Shown here piece by piece: positions 17,439 through 26,041 of a stretch of DNA of 64,000 bases. The DNA is from Chondrinema litorale (lineage in GTDB: Bacteria > Bacteroidota > Bacteroidia > Cytophagales > Flammeovirgaceae). Where the stretch lies: the NCBI RefSeq assembly GCF_026250525.1, contig NZ_CP111043.1, forward strand, positions 4,353,001 through 4,417,000, in the 5' to 3' direction. The notes beneath the pieces are model-generated. The model had not been told where the DNA came from. It was given only the letters and a program-made list of their open reading frames with translations, and did not search any database. Position numbers and translations under genes: made by a program. Numbering within the stretch: the stretch's first letter is position 1; every line of letters starts with the position of its first letter.

Positions 17439-18323
17439 TTATTTAAACTGGTTAGCCACAATCAATTCTTTGGTTCCGTGGCTCCAGTTGTAAAAACCAT
17501 TGCCAGATTTAACACCCATTTGTCCGGCAGTAACCATATTAACTAAAAGAGGGCAGGGAGCATATTTGTCGTTTCCTAGCCCTTCATATAGTACTTTCAT
17601 AATTGAAAGGCACACATCCAAGCCAATAAAATCTGCTAATTGTAATGGTCCCATAGGATGTGCCATACCTAATTTCATAATTGTGTCAATTTCTTCTACA
17701 CCAGCAACTCCACTATATAAACTGTAGATCGCCTCATTAATCATAGGCATTAAAATTCTATTTGCTACAAAGCCTGGGTAATCATTAGCAGCTACTGGTA
17801 CTTTTCCAATACTTTTTGAAATATCTATAATTTTCTGAGTTGTTTCATCAGTCGTGAGGTATCCACTTATCACTTCTACCAGTTTCATTACTGGTACTGG
17901 ATTCATAAAATGCATACCTATTACTTGTTCTGGTTTTTTAGTAACAGATGCAATCTTAGTGATGGAAATTGAAGACGTATTTGATGCTAAAATTGCTTCA
18001 TATGGTGCTTGAGCATCAATTTCTTCAAATATTTTCAACTTTATATTTTCATTCTCAGTAGCAGCTTCTACTACCAACTCTGCTTCTTTTACCCCTTCTG
18101 CAATTGTGGTAAACGTGCTAATATTATCAAGAGCTTTTGTCTTATCAGCTTCAGTAATTAATTCCTTTTTAATTTGTCTGTCTAAGTTCTTAACTATTTG
18201 AGCTAGTGCTTTTTCCAAAGCCTTCTCAGAAATATCTATCAATGAAACTTGATTGCCGTGTTGAGCAAAAACATGTGCTATACCATTTCCCATTGTACCG
18301 GCACCAATAACAGAAATTTTCAT
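17439..18323 (-). CDS. 3-hydroxyacyl-CoA (3-hydroxybutyryl-CoA) dehydrogenase
   Basis: A 294-residue NAD(P)-dependent enzyme of the short FadB/Hbd type, which oxidises or reduces 3-hydroxyacyl-CoA. The Rossmann motif GAGTMG is at 7-12. The catalytic region has LASNTSSISI and the His in GMHFMNPVPVMKLVEVI. The C-terminal domain has GFVANRILMPMINEA and MGPLQLADFIGLD. It fits acyl-CoA degradation and may serve the same broad metabolism as the carboxyltransferase at 12071, though the two genes are not linked in an operon. Confidence 0.94.
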   Translation of the reverse strand: MKISVIGAGTMGNGIAHVFAQHGNQVSLIDISEKALEKALAQIVKNLDRQIKKELITEADKTKALDNISTFTTIAEGVKEAELVVEAATENENIKLKIFEEIDAQAPYEAILASNTSSISITKIASVTKKPEQVIGMHFMNPVPVMKLVEVISGYLTTDETTQKIIDISKSIGKVPVAANDYPGFVANRILMPMINEAIYSLYSGVAGVEEIDTIMKLGMAHPMGPLQLADFIGLDVCLSIMKVLYEGLGNDKYAPCPLLVNMVTAGQMGVKSGNGFYNWSHGTKELIVANQFK

Positions 18324-18473
18324 ATATAAATCTTGAGTTTAATGGTCATAAATATCCAAATATACATAATTACAAAAGGATTGATAAATGTGAAATACTA
18401 AATTGAAAAGCTAATTTCTTTTCAGATTTAGACCTTAAAGTTAACTTTAAGCCATTAATTTTAAATACTAAAA

Positions 18474-18851
18474 ATGAAGAACCTGTTATTGATTTTTATT
18501 GGTGGTGGACTTGGTAGTTGCTGTAGGTATTTACTTTCACTTTGGCTAAATACACCAGCTAGCAACTTTCCTTTAGGTACTTTTGCCGCAAATGTTTTAA
18601 GCTGTATGGTTTTAGGTTTTGCTTCTATATTAGTGATTGAAAAACTAGAATTATCAACACATATCCGATTTTTAATTATGACCGGATTTTGTGGTGGATT
18701 CAGTACATTCTCCACTTTTGATAGTGAGATTTTTGCAATAATTGAAAGAGACAACTATCTGTCAAGCTTGATCTATGCAGTTATAAGCATACTTGCTGGT
18801 CTCGGTGCTTTATTTATTGGAATGACTATTGGCAATAAAGTTATTTCATAA
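18474..18851 (+). CDS. crcB: Fluoride ion channel CrcB/Fluc
   Basis: A 125-residue protein with four predicted membrane helices, normal for Fluc, which exports fluoride. Visible signatures are GGGLGSCCRYLLS in the first helix, PLGTFAANVLSCMVLGF in the second (the Asn lines the pore) and TGFCGGFSTFSTFDSE in the third, with the conserved phenylalanines. It starts at an ATG that begins the first helix. I looked for a fluoride riboswitch in the 150 bp upstream and did not recognise one. A cysteine pair in helix 1 is unusual but conservative. Confidence 0.94.
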   Translation: MKNLLLIFIGGGLGSCCRYLLSLWLNTPASNFPLGTFAANVLSCMVLGFASILVIEKLELSTHIRFLIMTGFCGGFSTFSTFDSEIFAIIERDNYLSSLIYAVISILAGLGALFIGMTIGNKVIS

Positions 18852-18855
18852 AATA

Positions 18856-19272
18856 TTACTCCCTTTTTGGCTTCTTTCCAGCAATTAGCCAAGTTGTTGC
18901 CAAATCAACATCTGTAAAAAATTCAATCAGCAATTCTTTTGATTCAAACTCTCTTGTAATTTGCTCATAAGACAATTGTGCTATAAAATCATCACTTACT
19001 ACAATAGCAATTTTTCTTGTTTGATGCTTTTTGTAATAAGGTGCAATCTTAGTTTTTACCCATTCCTGTGTGTCAACCGCAATAGCAAACTTAGAATTAT
19101 TTAGATCTATAAGTACATTTGCTGGTTGGTAAGCATCTAAATAATCGCAATACTTCTCTATTAAAGAGCGATAATCAGACTCATGCATGTCTTCGCTAGT
19201 ATTCCAGATTGTTGTAAGAATACTTCGTTCATCTTCAAAATATACTTTCAGGTTAGTTTTGTTAATATTCAT
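18856..19272 (-). CDS. STAS/SpoIIAA-like small protein
   Basis: A 138-residue soluble protein similar in pattern, not in close sequence, to the product of 13808-14248. It has NVLIDLNNSKFAIAVDTQEWVKTKI (strand with Asp followed by a helix), then RKIAIVVSDDFIAQLSYEQI and a C-terminal FTDVDLATTWL helix. This is the common Bacteroidota STAS-like architecture. No signal peptide. It is convergent with crcB with a 4-bp gap and divergent from the structured element at 19335. Function unknown; partner switching or redox/membrane sensing are only possibilities. Confidence 0.7.
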   Translation of the reverse strand: MNINKTNLKVYFEDERSILTTIWNTSEDMHESDYRSLIEKYCDYLDAYQPANVLIDLNNSKFAIAVDTQEWVKTKIAPYYKKHQTRKIAIVVSDDFIAQLSYEQITREFESKELLIEFFTDVDLATTWLIAGKKPKRE

Positions 19273-19290
19273 AGATAGTGCTGGCTAGGT

Positions 19291-19327
19291 TTTGTCCTAT
19301 TTCGAATGTGCTTTTTAAATATTTTTG
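19291..19327 (+). promoter_or_regulatory. Possible promoter of the structured leader or sRNA
   Basis: TATTTTTG at 19320-19327 matches TAnnTTTG, and a TTTG at 19291-19294 lies 25 bp upstream, slightly farther than usual. Transcription from here would begin around 19335, just before the hairpins described next. Confidence 0.4.
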
Positions 19328-19334
19328 TTAATAA

Positions 19335-19453
19335 AACTTACATCGTAAATAGCTTACGAACTTCTCTAGTTATTTAGCCCAAGTCAGTGAAGGAATCACT
19401 GATTGGTTTAATTGTAATGTAAAAGCCTGAAGGTTTTGCTTTCAGGTTTTTTT
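19335..19453 (+). ncRNA. Candidate small RNA or leader attenuator
   Basis: Two stacked hairpins lie in the gap before the amidohydrolase gene. The first (19379-19406) pairs CCAA+TCAGTGA with TCACTGA+TTGG around an AGGAA loop, 11 bp with one bulged G. The second (19424-19446) pairs CCTGAA with TTCAGG and runs into seven or more T, so it looks like an intrinsic terminator. No plus-strand gene upstream needs a terminator, so the pair is either a ~115-nt sRNA with its own promoter or a 5' leader that can stop transcription before the gene at 19529. I did not recognise a known RNA family. Confidence 0.5.
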
Positions 19454-19528
19454 ATTTAAACTTTGGATATAAAATATTTTATTGTTTTATATCTAAATCG
19501 ATACTTATTAGTATTTACCTGAATAATT

Positions 19529-21292
19529 ATGAAAGTAAAAAATACCCCACATAATTCTCTTATATTCCTATCAATTTTTTTATTTAAGATTTCGCTTTTT
19601 ATTACATCATGTCAAGATTCTCCGAAGTATGATCTAATCATAGAAAATGGAAACATCTATACAATGGATGCAAAAAATAAAAAAGCAGAAGCGGTTGCAG
19701 TAAATGATGGTAAAATAGTATTTATTGGTAACACTGTTGAGGTTGAAAAGTTCAAAGGAGAGAATACTAAAGTAATTGATCTTGAGGGCAAAACCATGAC
19801 CCCCGGTCTTATAGACTCTCATGCACACTTTCTAGGTATCGGTTATAATATTATGAACCTCGACTTAAGTAATACTACCAGTTATGATGAAATTGTAGAC
19901 ATGGTAGCTGAGGCCGCGAAAAATGCCAAACCAGGAGATTGGATACTTGGTAGAGGCTGGCACCAAAGTAAATGGACTACGCAGCCAGAAAAATTGGTGA
20001 AAGGTTTTCAGACTCATGAATTATTAAGTGAAGTTTCTCCAGACAATCCTGTTTATTTAAGACATGCAAGTGGTCATGCTTCATTTGCAAATACTAAAGC
20101 AATGGAAATTGCTGGAGTAAGTACTTTAGATCCTGAACGAATGGATGTTCATGAAGTAGAAGGTGGTGAAATTATTAGAGATGAGTTAGGTAATCCAACA
20201 GGTATTTTTAATGAGACAGCAATGGGCATTATAGATATGTATGTTCCTAAAGCGGGTATCGAAAGCAATAGTAAAGCGATGGAATTAGCCTTTGAAGAAT
20301 GCTTGAAAAATGGATTAACTGGAATGCATGATGCTAGTTCGGATAGTCTTGACATTGCAACTTATTTGAAGTTTGTTGATGAAGACAAAATGAAAATGAG
20401 GTTGTATATAATGCTAAGTAGCAGTGATACTGCTTTGCTAAACGATTGGTACGCAAAAGGGCCAGCAATTGGTCTTGGTAATGATATGCTCACAATAAGA
20501 TCAATTAAGTTATATGGTGATGGAGCATTAGGTTCTAGAGGTGCTTGGTTGTTAGAAGAGTATAGTGATCGTCCGGGGCATTTCGGTCATGAAACCACAC
20601 CTATGTCATATGTGAAAAAAGTTACCGCAGATGGGCTGGCAAATGGTTTTCAGGTTTGCACGCATGCCATTGGAGATAGAACTAACAGAGAAGTACTTGA
20701 TATCTACGAGGCTGCTTTTAAAGCAAATCCAGAAAAAGCAAAAGATAGGAGGTTTAGAATTGAGCATGCACAGCATATTAGTGCACAAGATATTCCAAGG
20801 TTTGGTGAGTTAGGTGTAATTCCAGCAATGCAGGCAATTCATATGAGTTCAGACAGGCCATGGGCAATAGAAAGATTAGGTAAAGGAAGAATTGAGGAAG
20901 GTGCTTATGTTTGGAAAAAGCTATTAGAAAGTGGTGCAAAAGTAATTAATGGTACAGACGCACCAGTTGAACCAGTTAACCCTATTGCTTCATTTTATGC
21001 TTCAGTTTCTCGTAAAACACTTAAAGGTGAGCCAGAAGGCGGCTATGAACCATCTCAGAAAATGACTAGAGAAGAAGCTTTGAGGTCATATACTCTAGAT
21101 GCAGCTTATGGTGCTTTCGAAGAAGATATTAAAGGTTCTATAGAGCTTGGAAAACTGGCAGATTTCACTGTTTATTCTCAGGATATTATGGATGTTCCAG
21201 AAGATCAACTTTTAGATACCGAAATTGAATATACAATTGTTGGTGGCGAGGTGGCTTATAAAAAAGGAGAAAATTTATCGATGAAAGATTGA
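19529..21292 (+). CDS. Amidohydrolase family lipoprotein (YtcJ-like)
   Basis: A 587-residue metal-dependent hydrolase. The N-terminal hydrophobic segment ends ITSC (Cys about 28), a lipobox, so the enzyme is probably anchored at the envelope. The amidohydrolase 3 / YtcJ-like body begins YDLIIENGNIYTMDAKNKKAEAVAV and contains the metal-binding DSHAHFLG, GRGWHQSKW, KLYGDGALGSRGAWL, CTHAIGDRTN, RIEHAQHI and NGTDAPVEPVNP, all usual in this group. These enzymes cleave amide or formyl bonds of poorly known substrates; the substrate is not shown. The gene follows the structured element at 19335-19453 and may be regulated by it. Confidence 0.88.
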   Translation: MKVKNTPHNSLIFLSIFLFKISLFITSCQDSPKYDLIIENGNIYTMDAKNKKAEAVAVNDGKIVFIGNTVEVEKFKGENTKVIDLEGKTMTPGLIDSHAHFLGIGYNIMNLDLSNTTSYDEIVDMVAEAAKNAKPGDWILGRGWHQSKWTTQPEKLVKGFQTHELLSEVSPDNPVYLRHASGHASFANTKAMEIAGVSTLDPERMDVHEVEGGEIIRDELGNPTGIFNETAMGIIDMYVPKAGIESNSKAMELAFEECLKNGLTGMHDASSDSLDIATYLKFVDEDKMKMRLYIMLSSSDTALLNDWYAKGPAIGLGNDMLTIRSIKLYGDGALGSRGAWLLEEYSDRPGHFGHETTPMSYVKKVTADGLANGFQVCTHAIGDRTNREVLDIYEAAFKANPEKAKDRRFRIEHAQHISAQDIPRFGELGVIPAMQAIHMSSDRPWAIERLGKGRIEEGAYVWKKLLESGAKVINGTDAPVEPVNPIASFYASVSRKTLKGEPEGGYEPSQKMTREEALRSYTLDAAYGAFEEDIKGSIELGKLADFTVYSQDIMDVPEDQLLDTEIEYTIVGGEVAYKKGENLSMKD

Positions 21293-21385
21293 ACGAATAT
21301 TTGTTTTTGTTAAACAATTTAATAGTAGATTTTTTATAAATAAACAGTCTATTAGATAAAGAACTGAAATTTAAACTAGTGCGAA

Positions 21386-22132
21386 GTGAATAAGAATAAG
21401 ATAAAATTTATAAAATCGCTAAATCAGAAGAAGTACAGAAAAAAAGAAGGACTTTTTATAGTAGAAGGAGAGAAAGATGTGTTGGAGGTTTTACGCTCTG
21501 ATTTTGAGATACATTCACTTTGCTATACAGATAAGTTTGAACCATACCTCGAAGAGTTTCCAGAATTTCAAAAGAATCTTCTAGAGCCAACTTCGGCTAA
21601 AGAACTGGCTAAAGCAGGATCGTTTGTTACAAATGATTCGGCTTTAGCCATTGTTAAAGACAGACCAGAAAAAGAAGTGCCTAACCCTAGTAGTTTAACA
21701 TTGATATTGGAAGATGTTAGAGATCCGGGTAATTTGGGTACAATAATGCGTATTGCAGACTGGTATCAAGTTACAGATATTATTTGTTCAACAAAAACGG
21801 CTGAATGGCAAAACCCAAAAGTAATTTCAGCCTCTAAGGGTTCTTTTACAAGAGTTAATTTATACTATACAGACATTTGTGAGTATTTAAATAAAATAAC
21901 TAAAGAAACCATGGTAATAGGGACATTTATGTATGGAAAAAGTATACATGAAATTCCTTTTCAACAACCTTCGGTAGTAGTAATGGGAAATGAATCTTCT
22001 GGAATTAGTGATGAAGTATCAGAATTGATTAAAACCAGAGTGACAATACCCCGTTACGGACATGCTGAGTCTTTAAACGTAGGTGTTGCCACTGCAATAG
22101 TTTGTGATAACTTTAGAAGACAGGTTAAGTAA
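21386..22132 (+). CDS. SpoU/TrmH-family RNA 2'-O-methyltransferase
   Basis: A 248-residue SPOUT enzyme that methylates ribose 2'-OH of rRNA or tRNA with SAM. The N-terminal substrate-binding domain has KKYRKKEGLFIVEGEK. The C-terminal knotted domain has the three SpoU motifs: LEDVRDPGNLGTIMRIADW, VVMGNESSGIS and TIPRYGHAESLNVGVATAI. The start is GTG at 21386, which gives the usual basic N-terminus. The specific target nucleotide is not known. It lies 93 bp after the amidohydrolase and faces the small gene at 22139 across 6 bp. Confidence 0.92.
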   Translation: MNKNKIKFIKSLNQKKYRKKEGLFIVEGEKDVLEVLRSDFEIHSLCYTDKFEPYLEEFPEFQKNLLEPTSAKELAKAGSFVTNDSALAIVKDRPEKEVPNPSSLTLILEDVRDPGNLGTIMRIADWYQVTDIICSTKTAEWQNPKVISASKGSFTRVNLYYTDICEYLNKITKETMVIGTFMYGKSIHEIPFQQPSVVVMGNESSGISDEVSELIKTRVTIPRYGHAESLNVGVATAIVCDNFRRQVK

Positions 22133-22138
22133 ATTAGC

Positions 22139-22318
22139 TTACTCAGCTGTATTTTTCTTTTTCATCAGAAACGGTGCACTGATGAACCAAAAAACCATTC
22201 CTGCAATCATTAAATTCTTTTGAAGACCTGCTGTAATTGTTCCATTAAAAAGTAAAATGGATGGCAGAATAGTAAGTATTAAGCCAATAATACTTGAGAT
22301 AATAATTAGTATTTTCAT
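22139..22318 (-). CDS. Small two-helix membrane protein (59 residues)
   Basis: A complete frame from ATG to TAA encodes 59 residues. It has a hydrophobic segment at about 2-25 (ILIIISSIIGLILTILPSIL) and a second at about 36-51 (LMIAGMVFWFISAPFL), ending in a basic KKKNTAE tail. Such short proteins are common in Bacteroidota and often annotated only as hypothetical. It lies 8 bp downstream of the NCS1-type permease gene on the same strand, suggesting a translationally or transcriptionally coupled unit. It could be an accessory subunit of that transporter; that is an inference from position only. Confidence 0.7.
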   Translation of the reverse strand: MKILIIISSIIGLILTILPSILLFNGTITAGLQKNLMIAGMVFWFISAPFLMKKKNTAE

Positions 22319-22326
22319 ATTTATAA

Positions 22327-23787
22327 TTAGTTTATAACAAGCTGTTTTTTCTGTGCGATTTTGCTGCTAACTATGTAAAGGATTGCAGCTATAAACCAGC
22401 CCGGTAAGCCTAAGAAGAATATTTCAACTCCACCAAAAATATTTAACCCTACACAGATACAAAGTGTAACGATCCATGCAATTCCTGCTGGTGCATTAAA
22501 CTTAATTCCGGCTAGTTCTGCATAGTTAGAGTGTAAGTTAAACTTCTTCATAAAGTAATGATCGATAAAGATCACAGCACCCATTGGCATCAATACTAAA
22601 CCATAGAGAGCTACAAAGTCTAATAGCTTCATTACTAGCGCAGGAAAGATTGCTCCAATGGTCGCCACAGCTCCGGCAATCATTGTAACTTGCATTCGGT
22701 TTTGTTTCGGAAAAATTGATTGAAATGCAAGACCTGCTCTGTAAATGGTCGGGTTGGCTGTTGTCCATCCTGCAATTACTACACAAATTGCACCGGCTAA
22801 ACCAGCTGCGTTAAAAGCTAATGGACCCGGAGCTACAGGAGGTAAATCTCCCGAAGTAACTTGAGGAAGATACTCAGCCAGTGTATAGCCTTCTGGTACG
22901 ATCTGAATTAAAACAACAGAATAAAGAATACCAGCGGCGATCCAAGCCATGTAATGCCCAATATAAACTCCAGTTGCAGATGAGAAACCATATTGCCATT
23001 TTTTTGCATATCTCAATACAGACATATCTGCCATACCGATGTGCATCGCCATATTAGCAAACCATGCAAAAAATGTAACATGCCAGAAATTAAACTTGCT
23101 TACATCGCTGGCAGTAGCACCTACCCAAATTTTTTCTTTTGCAACAGACCAGAATTCACCAATGCTTGAAACACCTAACTCTGGCAACACAGCAATTCCA
23201 GCAGATAAGAATACGAGAATCATCCAAGGAGCAGCAATATTGGCAACTTTAGCTACCATTTCATAACCTCTCATTGCTACAACTGTGATAATCGCACCAA
23301 CAAAGAATACGGCCAAAATCCAAGAGATGCTGTTTGGGTAAAAATCGTTTAACCCGGGCATTTTCATGTTAAATGGAATACCAATAGCAGTTGCTGAAAC
23401 GGCTATCATCGAGCCTGCTAGAAAACAGAACATTAAACCATTTGCGATGTTATAGAAGTTGACTAATTTGCTTCCACAGATTTTTTCTAACTGATAATAG
23501 AGTGTAATTCTATTTTTAACTGCAATTGGTGCACAGATTAGTGCCCAACTTAATACAGCTAGCAAATTACCAATAAGCAGGCCTATAACAAGTTCTACTG
23601 CACTAACTCCGTGAGCGACAAATAAAGGACCTATTACAAACTCAGTTCCTGCGGCATGTTCACCGGCATACATACCAACAAAACTTCCTATTCCTTTTAA
23701 TTTACTATCTGGAACTCTTTCTCTTTCGTATTCATTTACACCCTGCGCTTTGTTAGCTGGTTTAGTTTTAGATGTTTCAATATTCAT
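22327..23787 (-). CDS. NCS1-type permease of the sugar-isomerase locus
   Basis: A 486-residue membrane protein with about 12 hydrophobic segments. The N-terminus (ERERVPDSKLKGIGSFVGMYAGEHAAGTEFVIGPLF) resembles the cytosine-purine/NCS1 superfamily start, where substrate contacts lie in helix 1. Conserved-looking motifs include FFAWFANMAMHIGMADMSVLRYAKKW and AGWTTANPTIYRAGLAFQ. NCS1 members usually import nucleobases or related compounds by proton or sodium symport. Here the gene lies 36 bp after an L-rhamnose isomerase gene, so a sugar substrate is plausible but unproved. The small membrane protein at 22139 follows immediately. Confidence 0.85.
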   Translation of the reverse strand: MNIETSKTKPANKAQGVNEYERERVPDSKLKGIGSFVGMYAGEHAAGTEFVIGPLFVAHGVSAVELVIGLLIGNLLAVLSWALICAPIAVKNRITLYYQLEKICGSKLVNFYNIANGLMFCFLAGSMIAVSATAIGIPFNMKMPGLNDFYPNSISWILAVFFVGAIITVVAMRGYEMVAKVANIAAPWMILVFLSAGIAVLPELGVSSIGEFWSVAKEKIWVGATASDVSKFNFWHVTFFAWFANMAMHIGMADMSVLRYAKKWQYGFSSATGVYIGHYMAWIAAGILYSVVLIQIVPEGYTLAEYLPQVTSGDLPPVAPGPLAFNAAGLAGAICVVIAGWTTANPTIYRAGLAFQSIFPKQNRMQVTMIAGAVATIGAIFPALVMKLLDFVALYGLVLMPMGAVIFIDHYFMKKFNLHSNYAELAGIKFNAPAGIAWIVTLCICVGLNIFGGVEIFFLGLPGWFIAAILYIVSSKIAQKKQLVIN

Positions 23788-23823
23788 ATTTACAATTTAT
23801 GTTTTAGTTGGTAAAAGAGAATA

Positions 23824-25113
23824 TCAAAGACCAGTTGCGATGGTTTTTGATCCTCTGGTCTGAATTAATTGCTCTCTAATTTGCAGTTTCCTGTAAGTAT
23901 CAAGCGGGTTAATTGCAGCATTTGATCTTCTTCTTGCCTCAGCAAGTAAAGGTCTTACATCTGTTCTATATGCATTTTGTAAAACTTCTTGCGCCATAGA
24001 TACATCGTTAGACTCACGATATTTTTCTAAACTATCTCTGTCGATAATGAGTGCTTGAGCATAAGCAAGCTTCATGGCTTCTACAGATTGTAAAAGGTCT
24101 TCAAGAGGGTCTTTTAAGTTATGGCTTGCATCTATCATCCATGCCGGAACCGGATTAGCCGATTTTTCATCTTCCATACCTTCAACCAGTTCATTAAATA
24201 TTAAGAACAATTGGTAAGGCTTCATTGAGCCAACAGTAAGATCGTCATCAGCAAACTTAGAATCGTTAAAATGGAAACCTCCAAGTTTAGCTTCCATCAT
24301 TAGAGTAGCTACAATTTGCTCGATATTGGTATTTGGTAAATGATGACCTAAATCAACAAGGCAAAAAGCTTTTTCACCGAGTTTGTTAGCGAGTAGGTGA
24401 GAGGTACCCCAATCTGGAATTACCATTGAGTAGAAGTACGGCTCAAAAGGTTTGTATTCTACCAAAACTTTCCAGTCGTCTGGTAGTGTTTCATAAATTC
24501 TCTCTAGAGAATCTAAAGTATTGCCAAATGCTTTTCTAAAGTTCAATTGACCAGGGAAACTAGAGCCATCTGCTAGCCAAACTGTCAATGCATTTGAACC
24601 AAGTTCCTTTCCGTATTTAATTACCTCAATATTGTGCTCAACTGCTTTCATTCTCACCGCAGGGTCTGAGTGGCAGAGAGAACCAAACTTATATGAATGA
24701 TCTTGATCTGGCTGATCTTGAAAAGTGTTTGAATTTACCGCATCAAATTTTAGCTTGTAAGAAGCTGCTAATTCTTTAATGGCATTTGTGTCTTTCGGAA
24801 TGTCCCATGGAATGTGTAATGATATGGCATCGCTTGATGCATTTAATGCGTGAAGGGTTCCTACATCTTGTATTTTTTCTTCGAGGCTGCCAGGTTCTCC
24901 ACCCCCGGGAAATCTTCCAAATCTTGTACCACCTGTACCTAATGCCCAACTAGGTATAGCTACTTGAAATGATGAAATTTTATCTAAGAGCTTCTCAATG
25001 TTGTGACCATCTTTTTCTAGCGTTTCAGCCAGAATTTCAAACTTTCTTGTATGAGTTTGTTCTGCACTACTGTTTACTTCTACTATTCTCGAACTTAATC
25101 CTTCCATTTCCAA
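23824..25113 (-). CDS. rhaI: L-rhamnose isomerase, RhaI type
   Basis: A 429-residue TIM-barrel sugar isomerase of the Pseudomonas-type RhaI group, which converts L-rhamnose to L-rhamnulose and often accepts other aldoses. Key segments: FQVAIPSWALGTGGTRFGRF, SDAISLHIPWD, a glutamate-bearing VLVEYKPFEPYFYS, CLVDLGHHLPNTN and GGFHFNDSKFADDD, which together supply the expected Glu, Asp and His metal ligands. No rhamnulokinase or aldolase is nearby; the only partner is the NCS1-type permease. The start is the ATG at 25113; an ATG at 25107 would also fit. Confidence 0.9.
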   Translation of the reverse strand: MEMEGLSSRIVEVNSSAEQTHTRKFEILAETLEKDGHNIEKLLDKISSFQVAIPSWALGTGGTRFGRFPGGGEPGSLEEKIQDVGTLHALNASSDAISLHIPWDIPKDTNAIKELAASYKLKFDAVNSNTFQDQPDQDHSYKFGSLCHSDPAVRMKAVEHNIEVIKYGKELGSNALTVWLADGSSFPGQLNFRKAFGNTLDSLERIYETLPDDWKVLVEYKPFEPYFYSMVIPDWGTSHLLANKLGEKAFCLVDLGHHLPNTNIEQIVATLMMEAKLGGFHFNDSKFADDDLTVGSMKPYQLFLIFNELVEGMEDEKSANPVPAWMIDASHNLKDPLEDLLQSVEAMKLAYAQALIIDRDSLEKYRESNDVSMAQEVLQNAYRTDVRPLLAEARRRSNAAINPLDTYRKLQIREQLIQTRGSKTIATGL

Positions 25114-25186
25114 AATTTTTTAAAACCAAATCTATATTTTACCAACTACATAACTATGATGTACTGTACTGACAATTAACTATGAA

Positions 25187-25219
25187 AAAACTCATTTTTC
25201 AGCCAGAAAAATGAGTTTT
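25187..25219 (-). terminator. Intrinsic terminator between rhaI and the HhH-protein gene
   Basis: The perfect 14-bp stem AAAACTCATTTTTC/GAAAAATGAGTTTT closes a 5-nt loop. Read on the minus strand it ends in a T-rich tract after the 25256-25975 gene, so it separates that gene from the rhaI unit. Confidence 0.8.
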
Positions 25220-25255
25220 AAAAAGTGGTAAATATCTATTATTCAGACTAAATAA

Positions 25256-25975
25256 TCATTGTTCGGGTGTCTTGATTTTGTCTTTATATAGCTTGTGAGC
25301 TTGGCCAACCCAGTTGTCTCTCTGGATTCTCCCCGGAAAAAATTCTATGGCATTTGTTACTCTTTCTACTAAATGATCATCAAAACTGCTTATCTGTCTG
25401 TAAGTATAAATGCCAATGTCGTTTAATTTTTTTTCTATAAAAGGGCCAATGCCTTGAATCACTTTTAAATCATCTTTCTCACTGATATCAGCATCGTTAA
25501 AAAGCCTTTTTTGGTTAGTTGCATTTGCTCTACACTCATTCAGTTCATTTTGGAGTTCTTCTAATTTAAGCAGTACCTGCTTGTTGTTAGTATAGAGTGT
25601 TTTATTTTCTTTTTTAAGCAGTAAGTATTCGTCTTCTTGAGGTCTTATATCTAATTGAGATCTTAAGTTTGCAACTTCTTCCATTAAAGCAGATTTCTCT
25701 AATTCAGATTTTGAATTTACTGAGCCTACCTCCACAGATTCTGCTTCGTTTTGAAATTGGAGTGTCTTCTCCTTTTTAAGAGAATTGATTTCTTTTTTTA
25801 ATTGCTCATTTTCATTTTCCAACTTCGTTATCTGGATTTTTTGTTGAAGCATTTCACCCTGTAATTCCTCTAATGGAAATTTCCATCTTCTGCGATAATA
25901 TAGCCACGCAGTAATATAACCTATTGCAGCAGCCACTGAGAGGGCGATAATAAAAAAAATGGCTTTTTCAGTCAT
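25256..25975 (-). CDS. Membrane-anchored coiled-coil protein with helix-hairpin-helix domain
   Basis: A 239-residue protein with one N-terminal membrane helix (about 6-27), an extended coiled coil (about 35-150, rich in E, K, L and N) and a C-terminal helix-hairpin-helix domain (about 170-239) with DDLKVIQGIGPFIEKKLNDIGIYTY. HhH domains of this type bind DNA or proteins. The topology puts the coiled coil and HhH in the cytoplasm if the N-terminus is outside, which would suit tethering. It is 66 bp downstream of the OmpA-like gene on the same strand, so the two are probably co-transcribed. Function unknown. Confidence 0.78.
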   Translation of the reverse strand: MTEKAIFFIIALSVAAAIGYITAWLYYRRRWKFPLEELQGEMLQQKIQITKLENENEQLKKEINSLKKEKTLQFQNEAESVEVGSVNSKSELEKSALMEEVANLRSQLDIRPQEDEYLLLKKENKTLYTNNKQVLLKLEELQNELNECRANATNQKRLFNDADISEKDDLKVIQGIGPFIEKKLNDIGIYTYRQISSFDDHLVERVTNAIEFFPGRIQRDNWVGQAHKLYKDKIKTPEQ

Positions 25976-26041
25976 GGTGATTCAAATTATCAGAAGTTTA
26001 CTTAATTATATCATTGTAGATTTAATGTGATACACAGTTGG

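Noticed and set aside
18324..18473. Possible fluoride riboswitch before crcB
   Set aside because: I searched by eye for the conserved core of the fluoride riboswitch and did not find it.
19379..19406. Hairpin as a signal recognition particle RNA
   Set aside because: The stem and loop lack the conserved SRP core, despite a superficial GGAA in the loop.
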